A stretch of 64,000 nt of DNA, from contig JAVGVS010000042.1 of the NCBI GenBank assembly GCA_032718565.1, positions 1,066,025 through 1,130,024 of the forward strand, written 5' to 3'. The notes under the pieces are model-generated. The model saw only the letters and a list, made by a program, of their open reading frames with translations, was not told the origin of the DNA and ran no database searches. This document shows, piece after piece, positions 1 through 14,100 of this stretch. The position numbers were made by a program, and so were the translations under genes. The DNA is from Distichodus sexfasciatus (lineage: Eukaryota; Chordata; Actinopteri; Characiformes; Distichodontidae). Numbering within the stretch: position 1 is the stretch's first letter; every line of letters begins with the position of its first letter.

Positions 1-1508
1 AGGCACTTGTGTCCTCCTGTGTTCAACACTGCAATAAGAAACTGTCATGATAGATAATCCACCGCCTGCTACTCTGGCAGACAGAAAGAAAAGGATCCTC
101 GGGGCAGACAGCCAGCAGATTTTGCACCACTGTCTAATTTCTCAGAAAGAGAGACCGAGAGAGAGAGAAAGAGAGAGAGACATGTCTAGGATTTCGTCTA
201 ACTGAAAGTATGCACTTTTGCTGAATCACCCTCTCCTGATTGTTATTTATGTTGCAGTAAAATCTCTGGTTTACATCAGACTTCCCTGAGAGGATATGTT
301 CTATTTTTTATTGTAGGCCTTTTTCGACAAAAAACAAATTTCAGAATATAGCCAGTCTTTTTGCAATAAAGCTTTATAGCTTTTTAGATTTACTGAATAG
401 GTGTTAAAGCTGCCATATGTGTGTTTTCTTCAAACTAAGTAGTGCAGAGAATGCACAAAACGTTGCTTAATATTGAGCTACACAGAAGGCAAAGCATAAA
501 ACAGGACAACATTTAATTATAATAACATATAATTAATATAAGGCCAGGTCTATAATTTATTTTAAAAAAAAAAAACCCTGATGGAAGAAGCACATTCATT
601 TTTTATGATTGGCAAAATGTTGTAAATTCTTATTCAGGGTGCATGTAAAATATTTAGCTGTGTCTTTTGGTCAGCTCTATGTCTTCCTGTCAGGCTAAAG
701 CAAACAAAAACGTGCCAATAAAACCATGTTGTAAAAAGTTAATGGCCCAAATTGTTGTTTACTCTCATTCATGTCAAAGTAAATGTTGTTCTTCTATAAT
801 ATTATATTATATTATATGCAAAAGTATAATAGAACTGCCATAATAAAAAAAAAAAGTCTAAATGCACACTTTGGTCAAAACAACATACCAGCAAATTTAT
901 TGCTTTTAATTTGCATATTTAATTTGATTATTCTGTTACATTTTGGCTAAGAGATTTAAGACATTTCTGTTTAACTTTCTATTTAAATAGAAGTTAATTC
1001 AGAAATATTAAATTTACCTTTGCCTGTACTACATAAAAGGATGTAGACAGACAGATAAGCAGATAGATACATAGGCAAATGGATGGATGGATGGATGTCT
1101 GGATGGCAAGATGGACAGATGGACCAGATAGATAGATAATTGCTAGATGGTGCAGTGAAAAGTCACGAGCTCAATTTGCTATCTGAAATTTCAGAATGGA
1201 CTACTATAAATGTCTTCTATAAAGTTTTTAATGGATTGCTCTTGAACTTAATTCCACTTCAACATGTTAGTACATCAGGTAAGTTTTGGGATTTGAGTGA
1301 CATTTTCAATATTTGATAACTTCATTACTTCATTATTCATTTGACTTCATAACTTGATCATTTCCATGCATGAATTGACTGCTATGACTTTGTTGCTTTT
1401 TCTTTTTTTCTGTACTTTCCAGCGTGCTCCAGTTGAATAATACTATTTGTAGTTTCTTTTTACGGCCACTGTCATATTATGGCCATTTTTTTTCTCTCTC
1501 CACAGCTA

Positions 1509-1790
1509 TTTTCGACTAGCTGGCGTTTCTGATTGGTGTTGAATTGGTCGAAGTAGCAATGAAATGGAGGAGTCGAGATGGAACCACGAATCTGTGGGCA
1601 TATTCAATCAAATTTACGACTCCAACAGACGAAACAGATATAAGACGTACACATTTGAGTAACTTGTGCAAGCATCAAATCGAAGCACTCTCTACCTTCA
1701 AAACGTTATTGAAACCTTATCGTGGCTTAACATTACAATGTTTAGAAAGTACAGATATTCATATTACTTTTAACATTGTGTTTCACGTTT
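1509..1790 (+). repeat. Dispersed repeat family R2, copy 1
   Basis: This shares the phrase tagctggcgtttctgattgg and a following block (acgtacacatttgagtaac, then tctacct.caaaacgt, then catattacttttaacatt) with copies near 13715-14135, 22615-23120 and 47135-47515. The fuller copies begin with a block like agtgttggggagtagctaa, typical of non-autonomous fish DNA elements. No coding capacity is seen. The family name is mine; I cannot assign a Repbase name. Confidence 0.55.
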
Positions 1791-4636
1791 AAAAAATTCA
1801 ATTACTTTAAGAGTATCCCACAGCAAAAATATGAAGGGTGATTGAAGAAAGAGCTTGGATGTAATTACTTTTCCTTCTTATCGCTTCTATTCTAGCAAAC
1901 TACTATATTAAAAGAGTTTAGTTACTTTTGAGCAGAAGCTGCTTGGATCTTGAAAAGCTACCTTTTGAAAGTAGCTTCACCTACAGTGTGTAACTCATAT
2001 CATTTATGTCCATTTCTCAACCACCAACATCCCGTCCAGTATGAACCAGGGCAATAGAATGGAATCTTTGAATAGCATGCAATAAAACAGGGTTATGGAT
2101 TTCTTAATGCTACCTTAATGTGTGGCTTAAAGAGACCTCGAGATAGCAAGAAACCACAGTGTATGCTCATTTCTGCCAAGAGGAGAATGCTGTGTGGAAA
2201 AAATCAGCTTAGACCGGCTTAGTGTTTAATGTAGTTCATGAGGTTCATTTGCTGGTTCTCGCAGGTTTGGTGCTGGTTAAATTGGTCAAGCCTTGTGCAG
2301 GTGGGTTAGCCATTTTACCAAGCCCGAACAGAGCTTCAGATGGCCTTGAGATTGAACTGGTGATCTGCGAAAACACACGCGATGGGCCTGGCCATTTTTC
2401 CACAGGATGGCGGCCAAGTTAACTTCCCTTTAGCAAAGATATTTTTACCGACACGGCCATTCTTGTTACAGGAAAGGTTCATGAGGTTTTTCAAAATGTA
2501 GACCAAATGTTATTAGCCAACTTGCATATGTTCCTGGAAATCTGCAGTGGCTCTTGGATGAAGAGTGTGACCTTCTTCTAGTTCTTTTTCTTTTAAAGGG
2601 AATTTTTAAAAGAATATGTTGCCATGTTTGAGGAATAACACGGGCAAGAAAAATGATGAAGCACTCCTTTCAGGCTCTGAATATAAAATGATGTACAGCA
2701 CTTCCCCTGATATGGATAAATACTAGCATGGATATACAGACGCTGCTAATGTTATCTGTAAGGAAGCAGGTTACAAGGCCACCCAGTATGCATTTCCCCA
2801 AATGCTTTTATTTAGGAATATTTCAGGCTGGGAAAACCCCCGGTCCGATGTTTTAAAGGCATTTGTTGCTCTGCACTTTGGAGGAAATATTTATTTCGTG
2901 CAAACATTTTTTTTTTGTACTGAAATAAGGATTACCTCATCTCACTTTACAAGAATATATCAAATATGCCTAAATATGGACTGAAGTTTGAAAAATCGTA
3001 TAAATATTCCAGTTTGTTTTCCTTATTGCTTTTTTGCTATGCAGTTGCAAAATGTGATAAACACTGGACAACCTCATGCAGACACAGAGGAACTCTCCAT
3101 GGGAGAAAGCCTGATTAATTCAGAAATAGTTACGCAACATAACACACACACCACACCACGTGCTTTGTGTGGCATCAGCGAGATGGGATTATTTAAAGCT
3201 GGCGTGTGTGTATTTGAGTGTTTGTGCGTGTGCTGACAGTTCGCTCTGCCAACTGCAACGCTTCAGAAATTCTGATCCACTAACTGACCCAACATCTACA
3301 GTATACTGCTGCCATAAAATGAGTTCTTTCAAAACCAATTACAGTTAGGCGTTTTAAATGCAGCATATGCTCCCAGCTTTCAACTTCTTGAGATGGCAAA
3401 TTTTACGGGGAGTCTCTACCTGTCACACCCAAGATCACATTTGCATTTAAAAAGGCTCCCAGAAATATGGGTAGCACTGAGTGAATCACTGATCATCTAT
3501 CTCTTTTTCAGGCTGTCTGTAAAAACTTCTTTACAACCTCCATGTTTAATAAAAAAAGAGACCTAGCACATGGGGGCGCTAAAATCCACAGTAATTCGTT
3601 CCCACAGTCTGGCATTCATGACTGTTGTTACGTCCCATTTCCCCAAAATTCACAAATTTCGAATATCAATATTCTAATAGAAGCTGTAAAATTTTTACAT
3701 ATTAGCGTTTTCCCTCGGTCTCCGATTAAACTTTTTCATAAGATTCACGGCCTTGGAATATCTCTGGGTGGGGTACAGGAGGAGTGGAACACTGCCATCC
3801 TCACACAAGCTAGGCCAGAGGTTTTCAATGTGTCACTCATGAAAGAGAAGCAAACAGTCCTCCCTCTGTTGGCTTTAGAGTTGGACGGTTCAGCAAGATT
3901 CATATTTCCATTCCCTAATTACAGGGACAGGGGATTTGCTCAAGGGCCTAAAAGTGGGTTTTAGGCTCTTGAGGGCAGTACCTTGCTGATGAGTACCTCA
4001 GTGGTCCGAGATTGACACTCTGACCACAAAAGCATCCCTCTAACCATTACACTACCTTACGCTACACCATAGTGTTTGAATCCTAGCACGACACTGCGTT
4101 GATGACCATAAAAATAGGGGTTTGAATCCTGGCAGAGCCTTGGGGCTCTAACCCCAGGTTGCTAAAGGGAGACTGCCTCTGTAATTAGGGAATAAAAGCT
4201 GCAATAATGTCTGTAATTTGAAGGAGTTGGGTGTCAAGTTTTTAATGGCTTTGTAATGCAGTCGCAGTTATGTTTAAAGCGTAAATGGCAGGGACAGTCT
4301 CCCTGGAGCAACTTGGGGTTCAGGAGCTTGCTCAGAGGCCCAATGGTGGCAGCGACTGAGGTAGGATAGAGCCAGATTCGGTGCCATAACCTCTTGGTTG
4401 GTGGACGAATATTACTGGCCATATGCTGACTGTTGATAGTCCGGTGATGGATATTGACGGCTTGACGGAAGAAAACTGGGTCCAAGGGTCCACATAGGTC
4501 CACATTGGAGAGTTCTAAAACTCAGTTGAAGCTGTACAAAGTGTTTCAGATTGCTTTTGTGGGATTGGACCCCGCATTTGAGAGATCAGAAATGCTAATC
4601 ACCTATTAGCAAACTAATTGTGTAAACCACAAATTT

Positions 4637-4990
4637 CATCATGATATGATATTATATAAAGTCAATAATGTCTGCTGATAACACATGATACGATCCAGGA
4701 GCCAGTGACAGATATGAGACAATATTGTACGCTGGTTTAACACCTATTCCATTCATATCAAATCACAAACAGCAGCTACAATATTGCTTGACCGTATTCT
4801 TAAGCTACATCCCACAGTAGCCTGTGACGAAACCAGTAGACGACTCCGAACCTGCTTGGAGAGGGACGCTACAATATGTATCTGTATGATCTGTATCTGT
4901 ATGATGTGTCTGATCTGTTTTCACTTTGGATTGATTCTATGGGCCTGTTGTTCACTGAATCGCTATAGATCGATGGTGTATTATTACACT
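4637..4990 (+). repeat. hAT-like dispersed repeat R1, fragment
   Basis: This shares the block around ccaggagccagtgacagat, then atgagacaatattgt, and the ending cgctatagatcgatgg then ttacactcc with segments at about 10030-10425, 16118-16445 and 16484-16760. The ending resembles the terminus of the better-preserved element at 27043-27565. It is non-coding. Confidence 0.5.
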
Positions 4991-7900
4991 CCTAGCAGGG
5001 GATAGTTGAACACAGGCTTTCCATAGAGGTTCTGAAATATGAAGGCAGAACCCCTTGCCATAAGAACAGAGTACTCTGTAACCCTCAGACCTTATCTCTT
5101 GCAAACAAACAAAGTCGGCGAGACAGCAAACACTGCCGTGTGACGCAGCAATCGGGGTAGAACGCTTACTTGGTCAATGATTCGACTGACGTCAGTCAGG
5201 AAGCTGTAGGAAAAGTGCCTTTACCGGAAGAAATACCCTACATGCAGGTACGTCCCAAATGCAGCAGGTTAATATCCATCCTTGTGATGAACTGTAATGA
5301 CAGCATCCGGAAAATGGAAGTTTGCCTGGCGTGATATCACAGATTCTGTAATAAGACATGACGGTTATCAGCACAGCAGGATATTAGTGTGCAAAATTCA
5401 TCCGGGGAAGAGACTGCAAAGAAAAGAAAAGGCTGCCAAGTATTTCTTTAAGTAACACGGGTAACAAAGGTGCAGATAAAACCGTAGCGAGTATGGAGGC
5501 CATTTCTAAGAAGGCCTTGGCTCAGGGGTGCTGCTAGGGCTAGAGTCACCATGATCTTGTTGTTCCTGGTCAAAGGGCTTTGCTTGGACTGTGCGTGTGT
5601 GTGTGTGTTAGAGAGAGAGAGAGAGAGGCAGGGAGATAGGGCTGGTTAACGTTTAACCCGCCCAGCTTGTAAAGCAGCTCTAGGACAGTGAACCTTTGGA
5701 GTTTGATATGATGTGATTACAGAATCACCCCAGTGACACGTTGCCCAGTTTGCCAGAATGAAGGTCTGAGTGTTGCAGGTGGTGATCTCTGAAATTGCTC
5801 AGGTAAGTCGATCTCTGCTTCGTTCTTCAACCGGGTGCTTCCTGCCATAGCGATTTGAGAAGATGTTCAGTCAATGTGCTGATAGTTTTGATGTCTTTGT
5901 AAAGTCACACTGGCTCCAGAAGGTGTTTTTTTTTATATTTGTTGGTTAGCATGTTGAATAAGCTTGCATTTGAAGAGATGTAAAGTGTACAACAACATCA
6001 GCGCAAAACACTGCCCTTCTCTCCTCTCATTACGAGAATTGCAGTTGACACTCACTCTTGCACGACGCTTATTTGCCTAGTTTCGCGTGATAAAAGGAAG
6101 CTGCTCCTCTTGGTGCAGTGCCGGTTGGACTCCCTCTGAAACATGAGCAGTCACCATATGTGGATACTCACCCTTTGTGTTGAAATGTGCAGGAAAATAG
6201 CCAAGACTTAAAAACTTACTGGGGCAGATAATTGTGGTCAACGTCTTGGTCTATAGAAGCATATGGTGTGCTACCCATCTACAACATTTTGTAATTTCTG
6301 GTTGGGGAAAGCTCTAGTTGTTATTTCATGACTATTTCTGTATTCTGAGACAATGTCAAAGCTCAAAAATTGTACACGTCTTCTTGTACTTTGACAAATT
6401 TCCCCACTCCAGCAGAACAGTTTTGAGTGAAGGCCATTCAGTCCAACACAGTGGCCTTCAGACCAATGTGTATTTAAGCTTTGGTCAACAAAGCCCCAAA
6501 AAGCAGGTACCGATTCGAGCCTGATAAGCCCCCTTTCCAGTTATCTTGTTTATGCAAACGGTAACCAGGCTGGCATGGAGAGCGCCACAGACAGGCAGGA
6601 GCTTACTAATGGAGCTTTCTTACACTGTATCATGGCTTGCATGTGCGTAATGGGTGACCCAGTGCCTCCTTTTATCTATGGTGTTTGCCTTACATTTCTT
6701 TCCGTCAACAGAAGGCGATCATTGCGACGGATGTAACAGTTGTTTTTTGTAAAGCCTCCTTCATTTGCCAAAAGGCAGAGAATAAAACATAACATTTGGT
6801 CACTGAGAGAGCCCACGCTAATTGTTTTTCACATGAGTCATGTGTTTTTTAGCTGGCGTCAGACTCGGATAGAATATTTGTTTTCTAGTGTTGCAGTGGG
6901 CCAAAAAATAAATAAAATTGTGGGTTAATGGTGCACTGCTTGGCACTTTGGAATGAGCAGAAACACATCAAAACCCCTCCTTCCTACAACTCCGAGGATG
7001 CGAGGATGCTGCACGTACATCGCTGCCGTGCCCATATCGGGCTGGACGTTCGCGACGTGAGACAATGGGTGCGAGATCTCCACTTCAGTCGTGATTGGAG
7101 ATGGAGGCTTAAGTGCGTTTGAAGACGAAGAGCAGCCCAGTCCCCTTTGACCCCTATTCTGCCCGAGTGTGGCTTTGTCTTTGCGCTAGCCTTTGATCAA
7201 GTAATGCTTAAAAGAGACAAAGACAAGACACTCCATTGATTATCATCCCCATCGGCCCAGGGGGCTTCTGGCAGTCCATTTACTTCACCTGAGATTCAAT
7301 CAAGCTCGTCACACAAATAGCCTCATCATCATCGTCAACAGCGATGGGGGATGAGGTTTGGCCCAGTTGGCTGAGTGGGGACTACTATCAGCGATCTGCA
7401 ATGATTTTATAGGGGAGAGGGGAGGGCAAATTTCGTTTGCTAATGCATATCAGAGGGTTCGGGAAAGATGAGAGAGAGAGCTGTTCCACAAATTTAAGGG
7501 AATAAAGTGAACTCTTGCCTAGGATCACTCCAGTTAATAATTACACAGTGGTCCTTGACCTGGAGCCAGGAGAAATGTCTCTCTCACTGTCTCTCTTTCT
7601 CTCTGAATTCATAATGCTTGCACTATGCACTTGAGAGAAGAGCGATACAACATGAGACGTTCTTGTCATACTTTTTAAATAGGGGTGAGCTAAGATGCTA
7701 GCTTTTTTTTAACACCTGTCCTTTGAGAGCAATTTAAAATTTGGGCTGTTTAAGATTGGTCAAAGAACCCTTTACGCTGGTTTTGGCGTTAGACGTTGAG
7801 CTCTTGATCAGTAAACTGCAAACAAGCATCAAAAACAAATACTAGTCTGCTTTTTATTTTCGCAGTGTGCATTGTGCCGTTAAGGTAAAATGCTCAGAGA

Positions 7901-8103
7901 CAGAAAAGATAACATCATTTCGTCACGCTGAGACTAGGTTATTCCTTTGACCTGCACTGAAAATCAAATGCGACTTGACACTTCTCTCCTGCGTCTCCCG
8001 GGAGCTTATCTGTGTGGCAATAGCTGCTGCCACGATGCCTAAATGTGAATCGGCTTCCCGGCCTTGCCAACTCATGTGTGTTTGAACTTTGATTTAATTG
8101 CAG

Positions 8104-8148
8104 TGAGCACCCCTAATTTCGCTGATTTATTGCTGATAATCACACACA
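8104..8148 (+). other. A1CF: A1CF 5' UTR part of first coding exon
   Basis: A usable splice acceptor (tttaattgcag) ends at 8103, 45 bases before the A1CF start codon. This suggests the first coding exon is preceded by an untranslated exon spliced in from upstream, as is usual for this gene. The upstream exon was not located. Confidence 0.5.
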
Positions 8149-11100
8149 ATGGAAACCAATCAAAAATGCGGGGATGGACTGACTGGCACGCAGAAAGAGG
8201 CTGCACTGCGCTCTCTCATCCAGCGCACGGGATATCAGTTACACCAGGTAGGAGCCAGCACCGAGCACTGACTACAACGCCTAGCAACCCCCAGCCTCGG
8301 GGACACGTCCAGATAGAGAAAGAGTGAGAGAGTCTGGAATGAGAAATAGAGAGATGAATACTTTTGATCAGGATTCTGAAAGCTCACTCTGGAGGATTTG
8401 TTGGCCTGCACAGTGTCAAGTTCATTATGTGAATGTCATGGCTTTTATCCCTTTGTTAGAAAGATCAGATGTGATGGATATTAAGGAGATTCAGGATTCA
8501 AGATCCCATATTTGTCACGTACATAATTATACTAATCCATAATTACATAATACATCATTATAAATATTATAAGTACAGCACAAAGTATTTATGCACCTTG
8601 ACGTGCAAATCTGCTAATTAAAATAGAAAATTATATACAAATGATATAGACATAATGAACAGTATTTATAAACTAACATAAAATTGTTAACATAAAAGCT
8701 GTGCAAGTCTCAAGCCAAGATGAGCATTTAAGAAGCATTTAGGAGCAAACAAACCTTAAAAGTGTCTTAAATATAGTTTGCACTTTGAGAATATCAATAG
8801 TGAGTGGCTTGTATTTTTGATCTTATTAACTGCCCTCTCGTTTTCTCTTTATTACACAACACCCCCATCACGGGGTGACAATTTGGTACTGCACTCTATA
8901 TCTGTCCCAGACTTGATATTTTGGTGTACAGTGGTATTTAGTCCCAGCATTAAATTATAAAAAGAGTATAAAAGTCAAGTATATAAAATATCCTTTACAT
9001 TTGTCCATCACTATAACTAGACAATGATTTAGGAACATATGTTTAAACAGACATAATTCTTAAAGATTTAAAGTAGAATGAATTAAGGATGAATGGGAAC
9101 TTCAGCACACGTCTCCCAGTTTTCTCACAGAAGCTGTTTGGATGGACGACAACCAGACAATCCCAAAATAGATATTAGCTTTTTTTTTTTAATAGTTCAG
9201 CATACTGTTAAGCCTTTCTTGTTTGTGTTGTGTAATGGTAGTCAATAAATAAGCCCAGCTGGTGCAACTGAATGGCACTGACCTAAAACCGTTTCCATCA
9301 CTCCATCCTTGCACCAAAAAAAGCATTTCAGAGCCTCTACGTGAGAACTGCACCTGCTGCTTATAGCGCTACGGTCCACTAGCTAATTCTTTGAAAAAAT
9401 CACTTACATGGAAACTCTTTTTCATGCGCATGGCTCTCGTTCCAACTCCGCAGGAAAATGGCCAGAGGAGATACGGTGGACCTCCACCAGGATGGGAAGG
9501 CCCACCTCCGGAGAGGGGCAGTGAGATTTTTGTGGGAAAGCTGCCTAGAGACCTGTTTGAGGACGAGCTGGTGCCTCTGTGTGAAAAAGTAAGACAGATT
9601 TTGTATATACAGTGTATATCCTGATTTGCTTCTAAGAGAAACTAAAATAGAAATTAACAGCTTAAGGAAAAGAAAAATGATGAGAATTATTTTATAAACA
9701 GTAACACAATTTTCACTAAATGAAACTAAAGAAGAATTAAACACTTTTCAGATTAGGAAAATTCTAAAATGAACCGTTTTCCCACTTCTCTTTCCACAGT
9801 TTGGCAAAATATATGAAGTACGGATGATGATGGATTTCAACGGCAACAATCGTGGTTACGCCTTTGTCACTTTCACCACAAAGCAAGAAGCCAAAAATGC
9901 CATGAAGCAGCTCAACAATTATGAAATCAGGTATAAACTCGCTGTCCACTTTAACAGAAACACCAGATTAACTAAAATGCAGGAGTGTAAATTACAGTGA
10001 GTGTCATCACAATGAGATTATATCAGTTCAATCGATAGTGATTTGGCATCTTCCAATATCACAAGTCTGCTACGATACATTTACGATAGTCAAAATCAAT
10101 TTGATTCAGTCCAGGAGTCGGTGACAGATATGAGATATCATATGCTGATTTAACACAATCACTTCCATTCATATCAATTCACAAAAGGCAACTAAAATAT
10201 TGTTTGACATTTTTAGTCCAGCCCAGTACAGTAACCTGTGTTATCATACTTTTTCTCCTGAGCTCAAACAGATATTTAAACAGACCTCTAGTTCAATATA
10301 ATGTGACGTTCCAATATGTACAATATGTCTGATCAATGATATCATCTTGGATAGATCCTATCGATAGAACGTATTGACCATTGAATACATGTATCAATGC
10401 AGATCGATGCAGCTTTACACCTCTACTTAAAGTAATGCACCTTTTCTTAAAACTCCAGTCACTACTTCTAACATCTTGCACCTTAATTTTGATGCAGTGA
10501 CAGAAAGAATAAGTTTTTATTTCTTCTGGAAACTGATACTAAAGGGGTCATTTCACTACCTTTCAGCTTTTAAGTAAATGATGGTTCAAATTCTACAACT
10601 TGAATTTCTACATCACATCCAAACACGATCTGGTTCCTCAGTGAAAGTTGAGAGGTGATTTGTGTAAAATGTAGTTCTCAATTTCGTTTTTAAAAGAACT
10701 GGGATTGGTTATACTTTAGAAACTTTTAAGACTGAATTATTATTTAAGGTCAGTTTCTAATGATTTACCTTCAGTAAATCTAGCTAAAAACCTTTAATAC
10801 TATAGCAGTTTTAATTCCAGATACTTGAGTCATTTTACTCAATAGCATTGTAACGGTCTTTTTTGTCAATTTACTTTGAACTTTTACTTCAGTTTCTTTT
10901 CTTCGTAAAGAATCTACTTTTACTTAAGTATGAATAGCAGGTAGCTACTCTCTACACCAACTGCAATATCTATGAGCCTCATTCACCAACATTCCTAAGA
11001 AGAAGTTTGGCTTTTGTTTTCTTAAAACTCACATACACCGTTCTCGCTAAAATTCTGACATTCGCCAGTGTTTTCTTATTTTAGAGTCGTTTACAGGTAA

Positions 11101-14100
11101 GAACAGAATCTACAAACTGATGAAGAACAATCTTCAAAAATTCAAATGCATGCATGTGCAAAACGTTCTTGGGTTCTCTTCAAATTTTCAGTCGTCCAGG
11201 TTTAAACTATGTACATGTCCTAATGTTCTCAAGAAAACGATTGAGGAAATATTTAGAAACGAGGAGCTGAAAAAGTTTGAGGCAATGGACATTGGCCTAC
11301 TGGACACCAAGATGGTGGCAAGACCTTTTTATTTTTTAGGTCAGATGTAAGTCTTACCTTCATCTCACCTTAGAAACGGACGTCTCTTGGGAGTGTGTGC
11401 GAGCGTGGACAACTGTCGCCTCTTCGTGGGGGGCATCCCAAAAACCAAGAAGAAGGAGGAGATCCTGGCTGAGATGAAGAAGGTGACGGACGGAGTGGTG
11501 GACGTGATTGTCTACCCAAGCGCAGCAGACAAAAGCAAGAACCGGGGCTTCGCCTTCGTGGAATATGAGAGCCACCGCGCCGCCGCTATGGCCAGGAGGA
11601 AGCTGCTGCCAGGTACAAATGTGTTGAAATAAAACATAAAATACACTTTTATGCTGCTGTAGGAGATATCTAAGCAGCTTGAGCCACCAGTATGGATGGC
11701 AAAAGACAGGCTGTACTAGTAACGCTTTGGTTCTTATGTGCAAAACTTTCAAGAGAGAATCGTTGAGAATTGGAGAGATGATGATTGAGGGACCATAATT
11801 AAGGAGTCCACACTGGAACTAGAAACACAAACACAAATCACGGGCACGTTTTGGACTAAATTTTTAATCAAGAATATGCTGAAAACAGATTGATCCAACC
11901 GCTTTTTTTTTTTTTTTGACTCTTTACGTAAATTTCGTAAATGCAGGACAGCTAATGTTGTTTAATGGAAATCAAACTCCCTGTCTCATTCATATTCATT
12001 AGATTATAGTGATGGGAATTCCGGCTCTTTTAAGAGAGTCGGTTCTTATGACTCGGCTCACTAAAAAGAGCCGGCTCTTTCGGCTCCCAAGTGGCTCCTC
12101 AGATTTCTTAAATTAAATCACTTTATTACCTAATATAATGTAACGTTATGTGTAAAATTAATTATCAATGTACAAAACATACATCATATCCTTTATGACT
12201 TTTATACTCAATATGGAACAGATTGCTACAAGAAATAAATTTTAAAGGTAAAAAACAAATACCATCTTTGACAAAAAAAAAAAGATGAAATCCTTGATTG
12301 TATGTGTAATATTTATAAGCGTTTAACTATATACAGTCAAAAGTGTTGTCTCTGTAGCGGCTGTTTAACCTGTACACCAAGTGAGTGAGTAGCTTTACCC
12401 CCACCTATGAGTGGGGATAATTTTTCAAAATGAAACATACTGCGGACTTCGATGGTCAATAAAAATGACACAAAACGTTTTTTATTCTTTCTACGTTGTA
12501 GCTGACCAATTACGTGCGGCTTGAACAGAAAAAGAGAGAGAGAAAAAATCCAGAGCGGCTCCGGCTCCCAGGCAGGAACCGGTTCCGATCGTTCACTTCA
12601 AAGAGCCGGCTCTAAGAACCGTTTCGTTCGCGACCGACACATCACTATTAGATTAGAGATGTTTTAAACTGTGTTACGCTGGAAAAAGTCAGATATGAAT
12701 TTAATGGATCCACAAACTAATCGTACAAAGTGGAAGCCCTTCTTCTCTTTTGCTAACGGCTGCACCTCGTTGATGTCCCAGACTCTTGCATTTGTAGTGC
12801 GTACAGTATAATCTGCCTCGGCTAAATGGAAGTATTGATTTCATGAACGTTGATGAGATAAATAGGTTTGGTACATGAATTGAGGACACCGATGCGCAGA
12901 GATTAACATAAAGAGAAAAGCACGGTTTGGTTGATCAGTAAATAATAATATTTTGTATATTAAGCGTCTTGTTTTGTTTTGTTTTTTTCTTTTGTCCTTT
13001 TTATGTTCTGTTATTATTGTTATTCCACATGTACATGGCTTTACTGACACAATTCGAACAAACAACAGCAGCTATATTTTATATTTTATGTGACAAATAA
13101 ACAAAGTAAAACCCTTAATAAACAAAGTACAAAATTAAACAATAAAAATAAAAAGCAAAACAAAACAAAAAAACAAACGCTTGTACTCCTATGATTAATG
13201 GCCAGGGCACCTGTCTTCACATGATTTATCCATTATTGAGAAGGTACTGTGTTCTGACAAAAAAACCAAAAAATGTTACTGGAAAAGTGCAATTATTTTG
13301 CTTTGCTACCGATAAACTACTGAAATAAATAGTAACGTTCAATAAGTTTGGCTAGCTACTTGGCTTTGCTTCTCTCTTTGCGATATGGCATGGCGTCACT
13401 TCTTCTGATGAAGGATCTGTGTGGGTTTGCAGGAAGGATCCAGCTGTGGGGTCACGCCATCGCTGTAGACTGGGCAGAGCCAGAAGTGGAGGTGGATGAG
13501 GACACAATGGCCACCGTGAAGATCCTCTACGTAAGAAATCTGATGCTGACTACGACCGAAGAGACCATTGAGAAGGAGTTTAACGCCATCAAACCAGGTT
13601 TAAAACTTTTAAAACTTCTAAACCATACGTTGTGCTACACTGAAACAGTGGTAACACTTTAATGGTAGTGTTTTTGCACTTTACTTTCATAAACCGTAAA
13701 TATGTATCAGTGTCGGCGAGAAGCTAACTAAAATTACCCGCGCCAAGAACAACTTTTTTCAATAGCTTGACAGTAATGAAGCTACTTTTGAAACGCTGCA
13801 GCTTTTTTTGTAACAATATAGCATGACAAATTGCTTTATTTTTATAAAGACTGTTAATTTGTACTACCAGATATGTCTGATTGGTACTGAAATCTGAAAT
13901 GGAGTTGTAGGATGGAGGGGGGAAAAGAATCTGGTAATATGAATGTGAATATGATAAAAGAACGTGGTGATATTCAACATTTACTGTATGACTCTGAAGG
14001 GCCAAATTGACAAAACGTACACATTTAAGGGTAACCTTATGCAAGCCAAAAATGAAAACACTCTCTACCTCCAAAACGTCACTAAAACCACGCTATATGT

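Larger units (their letters stand above)
1..8103. other. Gene-free region upstream of A1CF
   Basis: No conserved coding exon is recognisable on either strand. The stretch presumably holds the A1CF promoter and any untranslated first exon, but I cannot place them. Visible contents are a GA-rich run near 150-180, an ATGG microsatellite near 1079-1106, a dispersed-repeat piece at about 1509-1790, SINE-like pieces at about 3880-4500, a hAT-like piece at about 4637-4990 and a GT/GA microsatellite near 5595-5628. Short open frames here (for example 140 codons at 3542-3964) show no family resemblance and lie in repeat-like DNA. Confidence 0.6.

Noticed and set aside
3542..3964. 140-codon plus-strand open frame
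   Set aside because: No family resemblance; its right part overlaps SINE-like sequence; no promoter or splice evidence.
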